Assembly (NCBI GenBank): GCA_014529385.2
Contig: CM043947.1
Location: 130,841,891 to 130,905,890, forward strand
DNA from: Adiantum capillus-veneris
Taxonomy: Eukaryota > Streptophyta > Polypodiopsida > Polypodiales > Pteridaceae
Reading direction: 5' to 3'
DNA length: 64,000 nucleotides
In this document: positions 35,001 to 45,905 of the stretch, piece after piece
How positions within the stretch are numbered: the first letter of the stretch is position 1
Layout of the letters: every line of letters begins with the position of its first letter
Position numbers and translations under genes: made by a program
Notes under the pieces: model-generated
Database searches by the model: none
What the model saw: only the letters and a program-made list of their open reading frames with translations
What the model was told of the DNA's origin: nothing

Positions 35001-37115
35001 CTTTCCCCTGCTCTGTACAGTGATCTTTTTGTTGTAGGCATCCATGATTCCCTGTACACGAAACAACCAAGGAATACCTAACAACACATCACATCCGTCC
35101 AGTGGCATGATGTAAAATTCTTCAGCATCTACATAGGACTGGATATGTAGACGCAACTTTCCAATGATGGGTGTCACAGCCTCTGTATGGCCAGGACATG
35201 CCAAACCTGCCTCTGCTGTATACCCCATCTCTTCAGGTCTGATTCCCAACTTTGAAGCCAATTCTGGGGAAATGAAGTTGGCTTTGGCACCTGGATCAAA
35301 GAAGATAAGCACTGTTTGATCCCTAACCTTTCCCCATGCTCTGCAAAGCTCAGTTGCATCTGAATTTGGCTTGTCGCCCACCATATCTGGCACTAGACCA
35401 GCCATGGGCTTCTTTCCTTTCCTGTCTTCCTTGTCATCAGAATCAGCTGGCCTTTTCTTTGTAGGACAATTGTAAGCAATGTGGCCAGGCTGCTCACATA
35501 TAAAGCATTTGTTCTCTGTCCTCAGGACCTTCTTTTGGTCTTCTGACTTGCGAGGAAAACGTCTTTTCCATTTCTTTGCTGGTCCTTTTTCTGATTCAGC
35601 CGTAGCTTTGTCTTTCCCTGCGTTGGCTGACTCCTGAGTCCCTTTAGGAGCCTCATTGGGAACGTGCTTCTTGGCTGAATTTTTCTTGCCTGATCCTGCC
35701 TTGACGCCAGTGTTAAATTCACAATCTTCTCCCTTGAGCAAACCATTGCCAGTGTTTGCTACCTCGATGAGCTGCGTCAAAGTAGTGACTTTTGTCTTCG
35801 TACAGTACTTTCTCAATCCTTTAGGTAGGCCACAACAGTATTTTTCAATCTGTTCTGTCAATGGCACAAACCTATAGGAAGTTACTGGAAGTAGAGCTTT
35901 CCAAAACTTCCGATTGTAATCATCCAGATTTCTGCAAGTGGCAGCATTAAGCTGGTGCCATTCTGTCATGACATCTGCTTCGAAATCATCAGATAACCAA
36001 GCTGCTGCAAAAATCTGCTTGAAGTAAATCCATGTGGACGGAGCTTGCCCTTGAAGCAATAAAGTTGTCCACCATTGTCCCGCATTCCCTGTCAAGAAAG
36101 TGGCTGCCTTGCGGACCTTTGAAGCCTCTGTAAAGTTTCCCCCTGCATAGGCCTTATCAAACTGCTGGAGGAATGAAAGAGCCTTCTTCCTGTCATCAAA
36201 CCCTGTAAAGGTCGTGAATGACACACCTTTGCCACCTTCTTTGTACGGAGTTGGCCTCTCCAGCGGCGTTAAATTGTCATATGGAAGTGACTGAAACATG
36301 GGAACACTATTAAGGTTCATCTGTGTTCCTTGGCCGCTATTAACTTGACCTGGAAATGCCATATTTGGCTGCTGATTTGTAATTCCAGCCATACCAAAAT
36401 TTGCTTGTGGCATCCCAAATTGTCCCTGAGTGCTTTGAAACCCTGGTTGCATACCCATGACACTGTACATGGGGTTAGGCATCATCGTTTGAGCACCCGC
36501 AAACACTGTTCCTGGCGTATAAAACTGATTTCCAGGTGCATGACCAGCCATGCTCTGAAATACCGATCCACCTCCAAAATAGCCAGGGTGTACTGAAGGT
36601 GGTGGGAAGACCTGTTGCATAGCCTGTAAGTTGCTTCCCTGCCCATTAGAACCAGCTATAGGCTGCTGAAAGGTGGCGGGCTGAATTGGTACAGCTTGAA
36701 AAACTGGCATCTCAGCCACCTGTTCTTGCACCTTAGGCATACGTTGTGGAGACTGCATGTTCTCCGTCAAGTGTACAGGTGTTTCCATTGACTGTGCGGT
36801 ATGAATCACCTGTGCTCGAGCCTTAACAGGCTTTTGAATATGATCCAGTGACCCAACTTGCTGAGACGGAACAGGAGGTTGCAGAAAGGCTAAAAACCTT
36901 GGGTTCTGCATTACTTGTGTGAACATAGCCACAGCAGTAGCCAACTGGGTCCTGAATATATCATCATCAGTCTGTGGTGGTCTTGAGGACTCACCCACTT
37001 CATGTGTCTGTTGACCCTGTGAAGAGGAAACCTCTTCAGTCACATCATCTGGTCTGTCAGCCATAATTGCAATTCCCTGTGTCTGGTCTATGATCCCTTG
37101 TGTCTTCAAGCCCAA
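32001..37115 (-). CDS. G1 gag-pol polyprotein (gag-PR-RT-RH-IN-chromodomain), 1704 aa
   Basis: A single uninterrupted polyprotein. The gag part (1-560) has a Pro/Gln/Met-rich N-terminus, a capsid-like core (about 300-450) and a CCHC knuckle, CFICEQPGHIAYNC, at 537-550. The protease motif is FFDPGAKANFI (606-616), with Pro where Ser or Thr is usual. RT spans about 800-1000 with FFDD at 947-950. RNase H (about 1090-1205) has D1096, E1132 and D1158. The integrase has zinc-site residues H1277, H1284, C1314 and C1317, and the triad D1347, D1408, E1444. A GPF module follows (1583-1585), then a chromodomain (about 1637-1680). This domain order defines chromoviruses. The start lies 57 bp from the LTR; Met18 is an alternative start. 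Confidence 0.95.
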   Translation of the reverse strand: MGLKTQGIIDQTQGIAIMADRPDDVTEEVSSSQGQQTHEVGESSRPPQTDDDIFRTQLATAVAMFTQVMQNPRFLAFLQPPVPSQQVGSLDHIQKPVKARAQVIHTAQSMETPVHLTENMQSPQRMPKVQEQVAEMPVFQAVPIQPATFQQPIAGSNGQGSNLQAMQQVFPPPSVHPGYFGGGSVFQSMAGHAPGNQFYTPGTVFAGAQTMMPNPMYSVMGMQPGFQSTQGQFGMPQANFGMAGITNQQPNMAFPGQVNSGQGTQMNLNSVPMFQSLPYDNLTPLERPTPYKEGGKGVSFTTFTGFDDRKKALSFLQQFDKAYAGGNFTEASKVRKAATFLTGNAGQWWTTLLLQGQAPSTWIYFKQIFAAAWLSDDFEADVMTEWHQLNAATCRNLDDYNRKFWKALLPVTSYRFVPLTEQIEKYCCGLPKGLRKYCTKTKVTTLTQLIEVANTGNGLLKGEDCEFNTGVKAGSGKKNSAKKHVPNEAPKGTQESANAGKDKATAESEKGPAKKWKRRFPRKSEDQKKVLRTENKCFICEQPGHIAYNCPTKKRPADSDDKEDRKGKKPMAGLVPDMVGDKPNSDATELCRAWGKVRDQTVLIFFDPGAKANFISPELASKLGIRPEEMGYTAEAGLACPGHTEAVTPIIGKLRLHIQSYVDAEEFYIMPLDGCDVLLGIPWLFRVQGIMDAYNKKITVQSRGKTHILDVKLKGESIPTVSASAITSVMKKHLSAYLVFAREVSDCDESNLSVLDKERSMFLQQYSDCFSDSLPSQLPPERPEDHAIDLVPGSSPPNKPPYRVSAAQQKEIMGQVQELLEKGLIQPSSSPFCSPVSLVQKKDGSWRMCIDYRALNKNTIKNRFPIPRIDDIMDKLEGAAMFSRIDLKSGYHQIRIRSEDVHKTAFRTTFGLYEFLVMPFGLTNAPATFNRMMDRIFRPHQQFVGTFFDDMIVYSKNEEEHRHHLAIVFKELRSHRLLINAKKSEFFLEEIHFLGHIVSKDGVRMDPAKVEAIKSWPNLKTVHDVRSFLGLCSYYRRFIRNFAEIASPLHALQKKAVTFRWTQKEISAFNLLKEKMTSDPVIVLPDLRKSFVVQCDACGSSIGAVLMQDGRVVAYESRILQGPEMTMQVYEKELLAVIHALLSWKHYLLGVDFVVQTDHQTLRYFLTQTKLSEKHMRWANILSMFHFQIVHVEGKKNVVADALSRKPQISAVSIPYHHELDDMREQYANDEDFARVFEQLMDGQRHEHYLLKDGFMMMHGRLCVNKPLRRKVMEESHVPPYAGHRGIDATVKAVETFFYWPTLRRDVDAFVRECLICQKVKFDRQKAPGLLQPLPIPDKPWESIAMDFIFDLPRTQTGNDGIWTIICRFSKQAHFIPVRKKIKPDQMPRLFMSNIFKYHGMPQSIISDRDPRMTSLFWRGLFENMGTTLKFSSSFHPQTDGQSEEANSTVLDLLKCYVSEHKGKWEQYLPLVEYAYNNTVHSSTGKAPFEIVEGGKKVPPIMHTKDKIFEADKYVQDMDEMYKKVKVALERTQAKQKKAADRHRREVVYSLGDWVLLRFEKARLKKMKGKERLFPKLSMRYYGPFQVCDIISDVAYRLKLPDSWKIHNAFHVSLLRPYVGDVPEDMPAEDQPEVEELDEILVPEQILAHKERKVKGKVARRYLVKFRNYPPMDAKWMEEGELAESPTVLSLYLEAFDLQPTLTP

Positions 37116-37154
37116 AACTGCCCAAGGCTCACTTCTATGGGAAAAAGTGATTTA

Positions 37155-37172
37155 ATCCCGTCGATGGAACCA
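37155..37172 (-). other. G1 primer-binding site, not of the iMet type
   Basis: The plus strand ATCCCGTCGATGGAACCA lies flush against the 5' LTR and looks like a tRNA 3' end with CCA. The sense PBS is TGGTTCCATCGACGGGAT. It differs from the TGGTATCARAGC sites of the other families here. I cannot assign the tRNA with certainty. Confidence 0.75.
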
Positions 37173-38649
37173 TGAAACCGGCCTGTTCAATCCAAAAAGG
37201 GCGGTAGACTTTACTTTAAACCTTGATTTAGCTTTCACCCATTATTAGTCGTCTATTTTACCTGTACTTTCAAGACACAACAAAGGGGAGAGGGATACAG
37301 GCTACTAGATTGCACCTGTATGAGTAGACAGACACCAGATTGGCCCCTAACTTAGGCGCCCCTTTCGGTATTTCTTTATTATTCAAAAGAGGGAATAAAC
37401 GCTGTGGTTCCTACAAGCTGCCCCGCACAAACTCGGCTGAATTTCCACTGTTCCAGCCCGATTTCGGCAGCATAACTGTACTAGAACCCTTCACGGTCAG
37501 TATTCCCACGCATTGACCGACTTTCCCGACGCATACGGGCACTTTGCAAAACCTGGCGAGAATCTGCAGCACGCTGAATTCTCTGTTTTCAGCCCTGAAA
37601 ATGCGCCAGATCACCTGTACAGCGGTCCCCTTGCGTCCCCGAACCTCCTGGGGGTATTAGGGTCCGTTTAGGGCCAAAACCCTAAACCTGCAAAAATACA
37701 CAGCAGGCTGTAATTCGCTGTTTCGGGCTCCGTTTCGCGTGCCGGTCGCATCCTTAGCAAGTCCTCGAGCTCCCGCACCTGTAGGGCTACATGCCCTTTG
37801 AATCGGACGAGATTTCTGGCGTGAAACCTCTCCGAATTCACCTGTACCTGCGGGGGGATTAGCCGCTAGCTAATCCAGTACCTGTGCAAGAGGCTCTTGC
37901 CTCGGCAATCGCGCATGAACCCACACAATTGTACATTGGTCAAATGAAGAGCCCACTAGAGGGGCATAACATACTGCCAAAGGGGAGAGAGAGGGCAGTG
38001 CGTAGCGTGCAGGGCATCACTCCTGGCACCGCACTGTGCATAAGAGGGAAAGCAAGCACTCCATAGCTCTTAACCTGTGACAGAGACTTGCAAAATGAGC
38101 CTCCCAGCTATAAATCACGTTTTTGCCTTCTCTATAAGTAGTAAACTGGCCTCAGAGTGCCAAGTGTCACTCATTTGTGCATTTTCCCGCTTTAGACTCT
38201 CGGGTCTAAAAATATCTCACCTGCAGCCTCTGTTGACTTGGCCACAGAGTAACAAAATGATCCCCATGTCAAACTGCACGTAATGACGCGAAGACATTTT
38301 CAGGTCCCAAAATAGCAGTTCCCTAAATTTTAGGAGATGCTGCCATTGTATCTTTCTAGGTCATCCGACCCTCTTTGTACACTGCGGCCACATCCAGAAT
38401 TGAAATGTAGCCTCTGTAGCAAAGGATTCCACTTTGGCTAGTCAATGACCCCACTTGGCTAACCATAGTCCTTGTCCAACCTTAGTGCTCTCTTGCCCTC
38501 AGGCCCGGACTCCCTCTGGACAGTTCCACACTAGCTATGCAATGCAGGGCAGTTAGATTTCCCGAGGGGTGTTTCCAAAAAGTGAAAGTAAATAGATAAT
38601 AAGAAAGAAATCAACAAAAAGGATAGATAGTAGTCACACGCTGGTGACA
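37173..38649 (-). repeat. G1 5' LTR
   Basis: 1477 bp, gap-free match to the 3' LTR. Its right end CTGGTGACA is followed by the target duplication ACTCC. Confidence 0.95.
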
Positions 38650-38759
38650 ACTCCTCTCTTTGTGCAGTCCTGCCTGCATCAGTTCAACGTGCTGATCTTT
38701 GGGAACTCTTGGAATAGCCAAAACCAGACCAAAAGTGTCAAGGTAAAGTTCCAAATCTC

Positions 38760-39300
38760 AGGGGTATCTGCTAGGTCCTCCTCCTCCATCCACTTCGCAT
38801 TCAATGCTGGATGGTTCTTAACTAAGAACCGTTGTTCACTTTACCTTTCTCTTTTCTTTCCTGGTGAGCCAATATCTGTTCCAAAACGAGAATCTTCTCG
38901 CTCTTCCATTTCAGGTTGCACCTCAGGCTCCCTATTGACTAACACCTCACCCTTGAAAATTTTCAAGAGACTCACATGAAAAGCATTAGGAATCTTCCAA
39001 GTATCTGGCAACTTCAGTTTGAAGGATACATCATTGATCTTCTCTTTAATCTGGAAAGGGCCATAATATCTTAACTTTGGAAAAAGCCGCTCCTTTCCTT
39101 TTCGTTTCCTTAGGCGTGCTTTCTCAAACCGTAAAAGCATTGAATCATCTTCCTGCAACTGTAAGTCGTGTCGAATCTTGTCGGTTGCCTTCTTATGCCA
39201 TGCTTGAAACTTCTCAAGAGCCTTGTGCTTTGGCAAAAGCAGTATCCAGATCTAGATTATACTGATTTGCTTCAAAAATCTTATCCTGGGTCATGGGAAT
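38760..39300 (-). pseudogene. O pol fragment: integrase C-terminus and decayed chromodomain
   Basis: Minus-strand reading gives [59 protein letters not shown] and [11 protein letters not shown]. An acidic linker and traces of a chromodomain follow. It matches G1 residues about 1503-1680. Frameshifts are present. Confidence 0.8.
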
Positions 39301-40098
39301 TCTCTGGTGTACCTGCTGATTCCCTTGATTCCCTTTTTCCTTTCTTTCCTTGTGCCCTAGGACGTGTGGGTAGCGTCTTTCGCTTCCCCTATCCATTGGC
39401 ACGTCAATCTCCATCATTGGAACCCTAAGACGCATTATCATCTGATCCTCTTTCTTTGGAATCCTTTGATGAACTTGCATCTGGTTCCCTTAGTTCCTCG
39501 GAACCCTCTGATTCTCCAGAGCTGTGATGAGCTGTCATCCTGTTTACCTGATTCATTCTTTTCAATCTGGCAGACTCTTGCCTTGTTGAGGGGGATACTA
39601 TCTTCTGGTTCAGACAATAGTCTTGAATCTCTTTCAGCAAACCACAACAGACCAGCTCAATCTGGTCTTTCAAAGTAATCTTCCGAAACGAAGACACTTG
39701 CAAATAAGTATCCCTAAACCTATCGTTCTCAGTCATTTTCAAGTGATGCCAAGCCGTGATGACATCTGTTGCATATTCATCTGATATCCAAGTTGACGTG
39801 AAAATTGTCTTGAATTTTAATCACGTCGCAAGTGCTACTTTGCGTAACAACAGAGTAGACCACCATGTCTGTACAGTTCCTTTCAAGTAAGTGCTGTCTT
39901 TCCAAAGAAGGCGACGTCAAACTGTTGTACAAACTCAAGGGCTCAATGGGTGTCCCGGTAGCTTGAAAACGTCTCAAACCGAACGGCTTGACTCTCTTCC
40001 TTGAACTCCTTGGTTTCTTGTTGATCTGGTCATTGTCAAAAGAGGACGAGCTCTCCTCCTCTGAATGGCTAGATGACCTTCCATGCCTTCTAGACTTT
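39300..40098 (-). pseudogene. O: displaced gag fragment inside pol
   Basis: Minus-strand segments read FRDTYLQVSSFRKITLKDQI and GLLKEIQDYCLNQKIVSPST. These are the gag core seen at 45872-46714 (ASSFKKISFKEQIEQFTLGL). A more N-terminal part with SSSHSEEESSSSF lies above 40000. It sits between integrase core and integrase C-terminus, which is not a normal gypsy order. The left junction shares a short Val-His-Gln-Arg-Ile-Pro repeat, suggesting template switching or ectopic recombination. Confidence 0.7.
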
Positions 40099-40124
40099 TT
40101 TTTAATAAAAAAAATCTACTTCAA

Positions 40125-41588
40125 AAGAATCTTGTCTTAGCTGCTTAGAAATTGAGGAACCTTCTTAAGACCCTCAAATACTTCAAACGGCGCCTTCCGC
40201 ATGTGTTGTTGTAGGAAAACTCCACCAAGGGCAAATACTTTTCCCAGTAAGTCTTCTGATTTGAAATATTAGACTTCAGCAAATCCAATTCCATTGAATT
40301 GGCTATCTCAAATTGCCCATCTGTCTTCGGGTGGAACGAGGACGAGAACTGCAATCGCGTTCCAATGTTCTCCCAGATTGCCCTCCAAAATAAACTAGTA
40401 AACCGGGGATCTCTCTCCAAAGCAATGGACTCAGGCATGCCATATATTCAGAAAATGTGCGAGACAAACATTTTCGCCAAATGGACGGGCTTACCTGTCT
40501 TCTTACCAGAATGAAGTGGGCCTATTTATTGAATCTGTCGATGAATGTTCAAATGCCATCATGCCCACTTTGAGTCTTGGGGAGATCAAATGAAATCCAT
40601 AGCAATGCTTTCCTAGGGGTGGGTGGGGCCTTATTTTTGTCAAAACTTGACTTTGAGCATACTAAACAACTGCGAACAAAGTCATCCACATCCTTTTTAA
40701 GCCTCACCAAGGGTTGTGTAACACACAATATCGTTTTCCGCATCAAATAGTGATCCCGTATGGAATAGCTTGAAACTGTCTCCCCATCCTGTATCCTAGT
40801 AAAAAAAAATATCAACCAAGTCAAGATCCGTGGCGTACTGATCAACCATATCCTCGAAGCTTCTATGATGAATCGCGGAAATAACCAGAACCAAGGGCTT
40901 TCGAGACAATGCATCTGCCACTAAATTCTTCTATCCTTGAACATGGACAATTTGGAAGTGAAATTGTGACACGAGGGTAGCCCATCGCATGTGCTTTTCC
41001 GAAAGCTGCTTCTGTGACAAGAAGTAGCGTAAACTTTGGTGATCCGTAAAGACTGTGTAATCAGCTCTGAGTAAATAGTGTCGCCACTGAGTAAGAGTAT
41101 GGACCACTGCCAATAGCTCTTTTTCATTTTTTAGGACTTAAAAACATCTTGCTCTCATAAGCAAATACATGGCCTTCTTGCATCAAGATTGCTCCCAAAC
41201 TGTGACCATAAGCATCACTAAATTCGAATGGGTTTTGCAAGTCTGGTAAGGCCACAATCGTCAACTTTTCTTTGAGAGTCTCAAAGGTTGCAATTTCTGT
41301 CGGTTTCAAATAAAAGGAACTCTTTTTTAAGTCAGCATATGCAAAGGAGAAACTATCTCTACAAATTTCCGAATGAACTACCAATAATATGAGCACAAGC
41401 CCATATAAGCTTCCAACCTCATGAACATTCTTCAAATCAAGCCAATAATGAATAGTCTCAATTTTGGTTGGGTCCATCTTGACCCCTACTGTTGAGACGA
41501 TACGTGGCCTTAGCCTATCGAGCGTAATTCCAAGTCGAGCCGTTAATGAAGTTGGCCTTGGCTCCTCCATCAAAGAAAATGGTGGCTT
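40125..41588 (-). pseudogene. O pol fragment: protease stub, RNase H, integrase core
   Basis: From 41588 down the minus strand reads ATIFFDGGAKANFI-like, as LMEEPRPTSLT in the shifted frame. It then jumps to VGVKMDPTKIETIHYW, so most of RT is deleted. RNase H follows (FSDAYGHSLGAILMQEGHVF, FTDHQSLRYFLSQKQLSEK), then integrase (RDPRFTSLFWRAIWENIG, SSFHPKTDGQFEIANSMELD). It carries multiple stops and frameshifts. Confidence 0.8.
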
Positions 41589-42252
41589 TGTAAGAGACTT
41601 GGACACTCCAAGTCAAGAATGTACCACAACGGCACCAAATAACCACTTCAAAAGTTAAACAGTTCACAATTCACAATTTATTCAATTCTGGCTCAGCGGA
41701 GTTCCGTGCCTAGAGGTATTGGCCCCAAAGACTGGCGCCCCTTTCGGTATTTCTTTTTGTATTAATCTGAGTTCAAAGTACAAGAGTGCGGGTAGGCGCT
41801 CACACTCAGACTCTGCGTCCAGATCCTCTGAGTTGTGAGAGGCTTGCTCACATATTTAAAGGTTATATGGGATGCCGAAAGCAGAGTCCAAAAGCTTTCA
41901 AAAGCTGAAAATTAAAAGCTTGTTTAAAAGCCCTCATAAAGCAAAGGCTGTTTCTCTCTCTTTCTCCTATGCTTTTATTAAAATAAAGCAAGAACTTCTC
42001 CCTCTCTCTGGCTGCATTGCGTAGAAAAAGCAATGACCAAAAGCTTGCGCAATTCACGCCGTAAAATGCGGAGATTCGTACATGCTGCCACGTGGCATCC
42101 TTTCCGCTGATTCCCGGTGCAGCCAGCCACGTCAGCCATTAGGGTTTCTCTGCAGCCAGCCAGGTCACCATTTGTGTAATGTGTAGCCACGTCATTATCA
42201 GCAGGGAATGTATGTGTGTGTGTTGTGGCACGCCACGTCACAGTTTGTGACA
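41589..42252 (-). repeat. LTR of nested gypsy G2b
   Basis: 664 bp, TGTAAGAGACTTGG...TTTGTGACA, homologous to 16094-16738. It has the core GGCGCCCCTTTCGGTATTTC at 41734-41753 and a polypurine tract on its right. It interrupts O inside the protease codons. No second G2-type LTR follows the associated pol/gag. Confidence 0.85.
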
Positions 42253-42839
42253 TACCGCCTCTTGAAAGCATTGTAATCGCCCTCGATTACGCCTGCAAAA
42301 CAGATAGAGGCCATAAATTGTCTTAGCAGACAGTGACTGTTAGTACCTACACACTAGGAACACACATCTAGCACATGTACCAATCAACAGTCACATCACA
42401 CGACATCACAAGACATTATAGGACATTCAATATTCATTCGGATCTTAGACCATGATTTATCGGCAATGTAGTTAGCAATCGCATCTAGATCCAGTCAGGA
42501 CCTCATCGATGCCCGATTGACTAACCCCTATTGCAACCATGTCTATTCGAGATCATTTAGACCAAAATGTTGCAGTCATTTCGTCTATCAGTTCCTGCAC
42601 TTAAAAACAAGTCAAGAACAAATCAGTTTCATATTCCGGAATTCCATTTCATAAAGTCATCCAGCAGAATACTGTCAGCTCTCAATATCCTTGAAGCTCA
42701 AAGAGACATCATTGACTCTAGTATTCAAAAATCGAGGCATCTGTTGACAAAGGAGCGGAGTAACTCCCCTCTTGTGCAAACCCACTGCACCAGATCTCCG
42801 GCCAAGTTGAATTCTGGGTTCCATTTGGAGTAGACTATG
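42253..42839 (-). other. G2b polypurine tract and 3' untranslated region
   Basis: Conserved with 16739-17290, including ATTGTAATCGCCCTCGATTA and GACAAAGGAGCGGAGTAACT. No coding sequence. Confidence 0.75.
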
Positions 42840-45800
42840 CTAAACCAAAAGTTTCAAGGTAAAGATTCACATTCCGAGGAATATCTGCTAGGTCTTCCTC
42901 CTCCATTCGCTTCGCATCCATTGCGAATAGGTCTTGAATTTAACCAAGAACTGTCAGTTCGCTTTACCTTCTTTCTTTCTTTCTGTGCCAATTTCTATTT
43001 TGGCTCGAGTATGCTCGTTTACGTCCAATTCGGGTTGCGCATCTAGCTTCCCATCATCGGGCGCATCGCATTCAAAAGGCTTTAAGAGACTCACAAAAAA
43101 ACATTGTGAATCCTGCAAGTATTCTGGCAGCTTCAGTCCAACGGAGATATCGTTTATCTTTTCGGAAAATCTGGAAAGGTCCACACTATCTCATGCTAAG
43201 CTTTCAAAGAAGCCGCTCCTTTCCCTTTTTTTCTTTCTCGGGAGTGCCTTCCCATAATGTAAGAGCACCCAATCATTCTCCTTCAATTTCAAATCGCGAC
43301 AATGGCGATTTGCTGCCTTTTTCTGTCTTTCCTAAAATTTCTGCAAAGCCTCCCGGACCAAGTCCCTCGTGAACTAGTCGGCTTCAAAGAAAAATCTTAT
43401 CTTTCGTGCTAAGGAAGGGTGGAACCTTCATAGCAAATTCAAGAATCTCAAATGGCACCTTCCCCATCAATGAGTTAATCGTGTTTCTGTAGGCATATTC
43501 CACCAAAGGTAAAAACCTTTCCAAGTAGTCTTCTGATTCAACAAAGAAGACTTCAACAAATCCAATACCACTGAATTAGCAATCACTGATTGCCCGTCAG
43601 TTTGCGGGTGAACGATGACGAGAACTGCAACCGCGTGCCTACGTTCTTCCAAGTAGCCGTCCGAAACAAACTCGTGAACCTGGGGTCCTTGTGAGAGACA
43701 ATCGTCTCAGGCATGCCATGTAATCTGAAGACCTGGGCAATAAACAGTCGTGTCCACGCTGTGCTCTCGGGAGATGAAATCCATTGCAATACTTTCCCAG
43801 GGGCGGGTGGTTATCGGTAAAAAGGTTGTAACAATCCGTGTGCTTTATGCCTGTCAAACTTGACCTTCTGGCATACCAAGCAACTTCGTCCACATCCTTC
43901 TTGAGTCTCGGCCAAAAGAAGTATCTCTCTACCCCTTTCAAGGTGGTTGCCATGTCGCGGTGACCCGTAAAAGGCGGACAGTGGCATTCTGTTAGAACCT
44001 TTTCCCTCGGCGGTTACGTAATGCACAACATGGTTTTCTTCATCAAGTAGCTATCCTGAATAGAATAGTCCGCTACCATCTCCCCTTTCTGTATTCAACT
44101 GAATACATCTGCAAAATCTGTATCTGTAGCGTACTGACCGACCATATCCTCGAAGTTTCTATGATGTATCGCGGACATAGCCAGAACCAACGGCTTTCGG
44201 GACAAAGTATTTGCCACCAATTTCTTTTGTCCCTGCACATGGACAATCTGGAAGTAAACCGTGACAAGATGTTTGCCCACCGCATTTGCTTTTTCCGATA
44301 GCTGCTTCCGTGGACAAGAAGTAGCTTAAACTCCCATCATCTGTGAAAACCGTAAAATCGGCTTCGAGTAGGTAATGTCGCCACTGAATAAGAGCATGGA
44401 TAGCCGCCAATAGCTCTTTCTCACAAATCTGTGTTGTCAATTCCGGCCTTGAGAACAATCGGCTCTCGTAAGCAATGACATGGCCTTCTTGCATTAAGAC
44501 CGCACCCAGACTACGACCACAAGCATCACAATATACTTCAAATGACTTCTGCAAGTCCGGCAAAGTCAAAACTGGTCCCGTAGTCAATGTCTCTTTCAAT
44601 GTCTGAAAGGCAGTCACCTTTGTGGGTCCCCACGAGGAAGGGACTCCTTTCTGTGTCAAGATATGCAAAGGGGAAGCAATCTCTGCAAACTTTCGAATGA
44701 ACCGCCTGTAGTACAAACACAGTCCCAAGAAGCTTCTAACTTCATGGACAATCTTCAAATCGGGTCAATCACGGATAGTCTCTATCTTGGTCGGATTCAT
44801 CTGCACTTCTACTGCTGACACAATGTGTCCCAAAAAGTGTATCTCTAGTAGGAAAAATTCACTTTTCTTCGCATTAATCACGTATCTCGTAATGCTTGAA
44901 AGACTCGAAGAGAAACAATGATATCGTCAAAGAAAGTGCCAACAAATAGCTTGTACTCTCGAAAAATCCTGTCCATCATCTGGTTAAATGTCACAGGAGC
45001 ATTGGTAAAGCCAAAAACTCAAATAACCCAAAAGTTGTTCGAAAGGCTGTCTCGTAGACGTCTCCCGATGCGATTCGGATCAGATGATATCCACTTTTCA
45101 AGTCGATCTTGCTAAAGCATGAGGATCCTTGAAGTCTGTCAAGTATATCATCGATTCTAGGAATCGGAAATCTTTTCTTGATGGTGATTTTGTTGAGAGC
45201 TCTATAATCGATGCGCATTCTCCAAGATCCGTCTTTTTTTCAAAACCAACAACACAGGAGAGAAATACGGTGAAGTACTAGGGTGGACAAGATCCTTTTC
45301 CAAGAGGTCTTTCACTTGGTTCATAATCTCTTCGTTCTGGGCTCGGCTCACACGGTAAGGTGGCCGGTTCGGTGGTGTGCTTCTTGGTATCAGATCAATA
45401 GTATGATCTTAAGGACGAGCGGGTGGTAACTCGCCTGACAGGCCCTCTGAAAAGCAGTCGGCATGAGTGTGGAGAAAATCTTGGCGTTCTTTTGTTCAGG
45501 TCAAAAACATATTCGACCTTTATCCATCGTTCAGTTCTCTCCCAAAAAGGTGAGTAAAGAAACTGAAGTTCATCAAGTACAATCTTTGAGCCCTTCTGTC
45601 AAAGTCGCTTTCTCGGCCCGGTAGTCAACCACGGCGTTGTTGTTGTGGTACCAAGGGATTTTGAGTAGAATGTCACAACCTTCCAAGGCAAATACGTAAA
45701 ACTCCTCGTGCCCTAAACACCCCTGTGATTGCAAACGAAGTTTGCCAATGCTCATTGTAATGGCAACATCCCGTTCGGGTGCCACTCGAACTACCTCCGC

Positions 45801-45905
45801 CTGGGGCCTCAGCCTATCGGACGTAATTCTAAATTGAGCCGCCAATTCAAAAGAAGTTGGCCTTGGCTCCTTCAAAAGAGCTTCGTGTTCTTTCCTTTTG
45901 CCCAA
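42840..45905 (-). pseudogene. G2b pol pseudogene (PR, RT, RNase H, IN, chromodomain remnant)
   Basis: From 45905 down the minus strand shows protease remnants (EEFYVFALEGCDILLKIPWY) and RT ([35 protein letters not shown]). The next parts are the RT thumb (VRSFLGLCLYYRRFIRKFAE), RNase H (EVYCDACGRSLGAVLMQEGH, ADTLSRKP-like) and integrase pieces (VSHKDPRFTSLF). The GPF/C-terminal end is eroded. It is broken into more than eight frames by indels. The catalytic FDD box falls in a damaged stretch near 44930. Confidence 0.85.

Larger units (their letters stand above)
29951..38649 (-). mobile_element. Near-intact young Ty3/gypsy chromovirus (G1), TSD ACTCC
   Basis: 8699 bp with two 1477-bp LTRs that align without any gap (constant offset 7222). 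I found two substitutions by eye (near 30977/38199 and 31179/38401). Perfect ACTCC duplications flank it (29946-29950 and 38650-38654). It has a PBS, a polypurine tract and one uninterrupted 1704-codon gag-pol frame. It is the youngest and most probably competent element in the window, nested in O. Confidence 0.95.
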
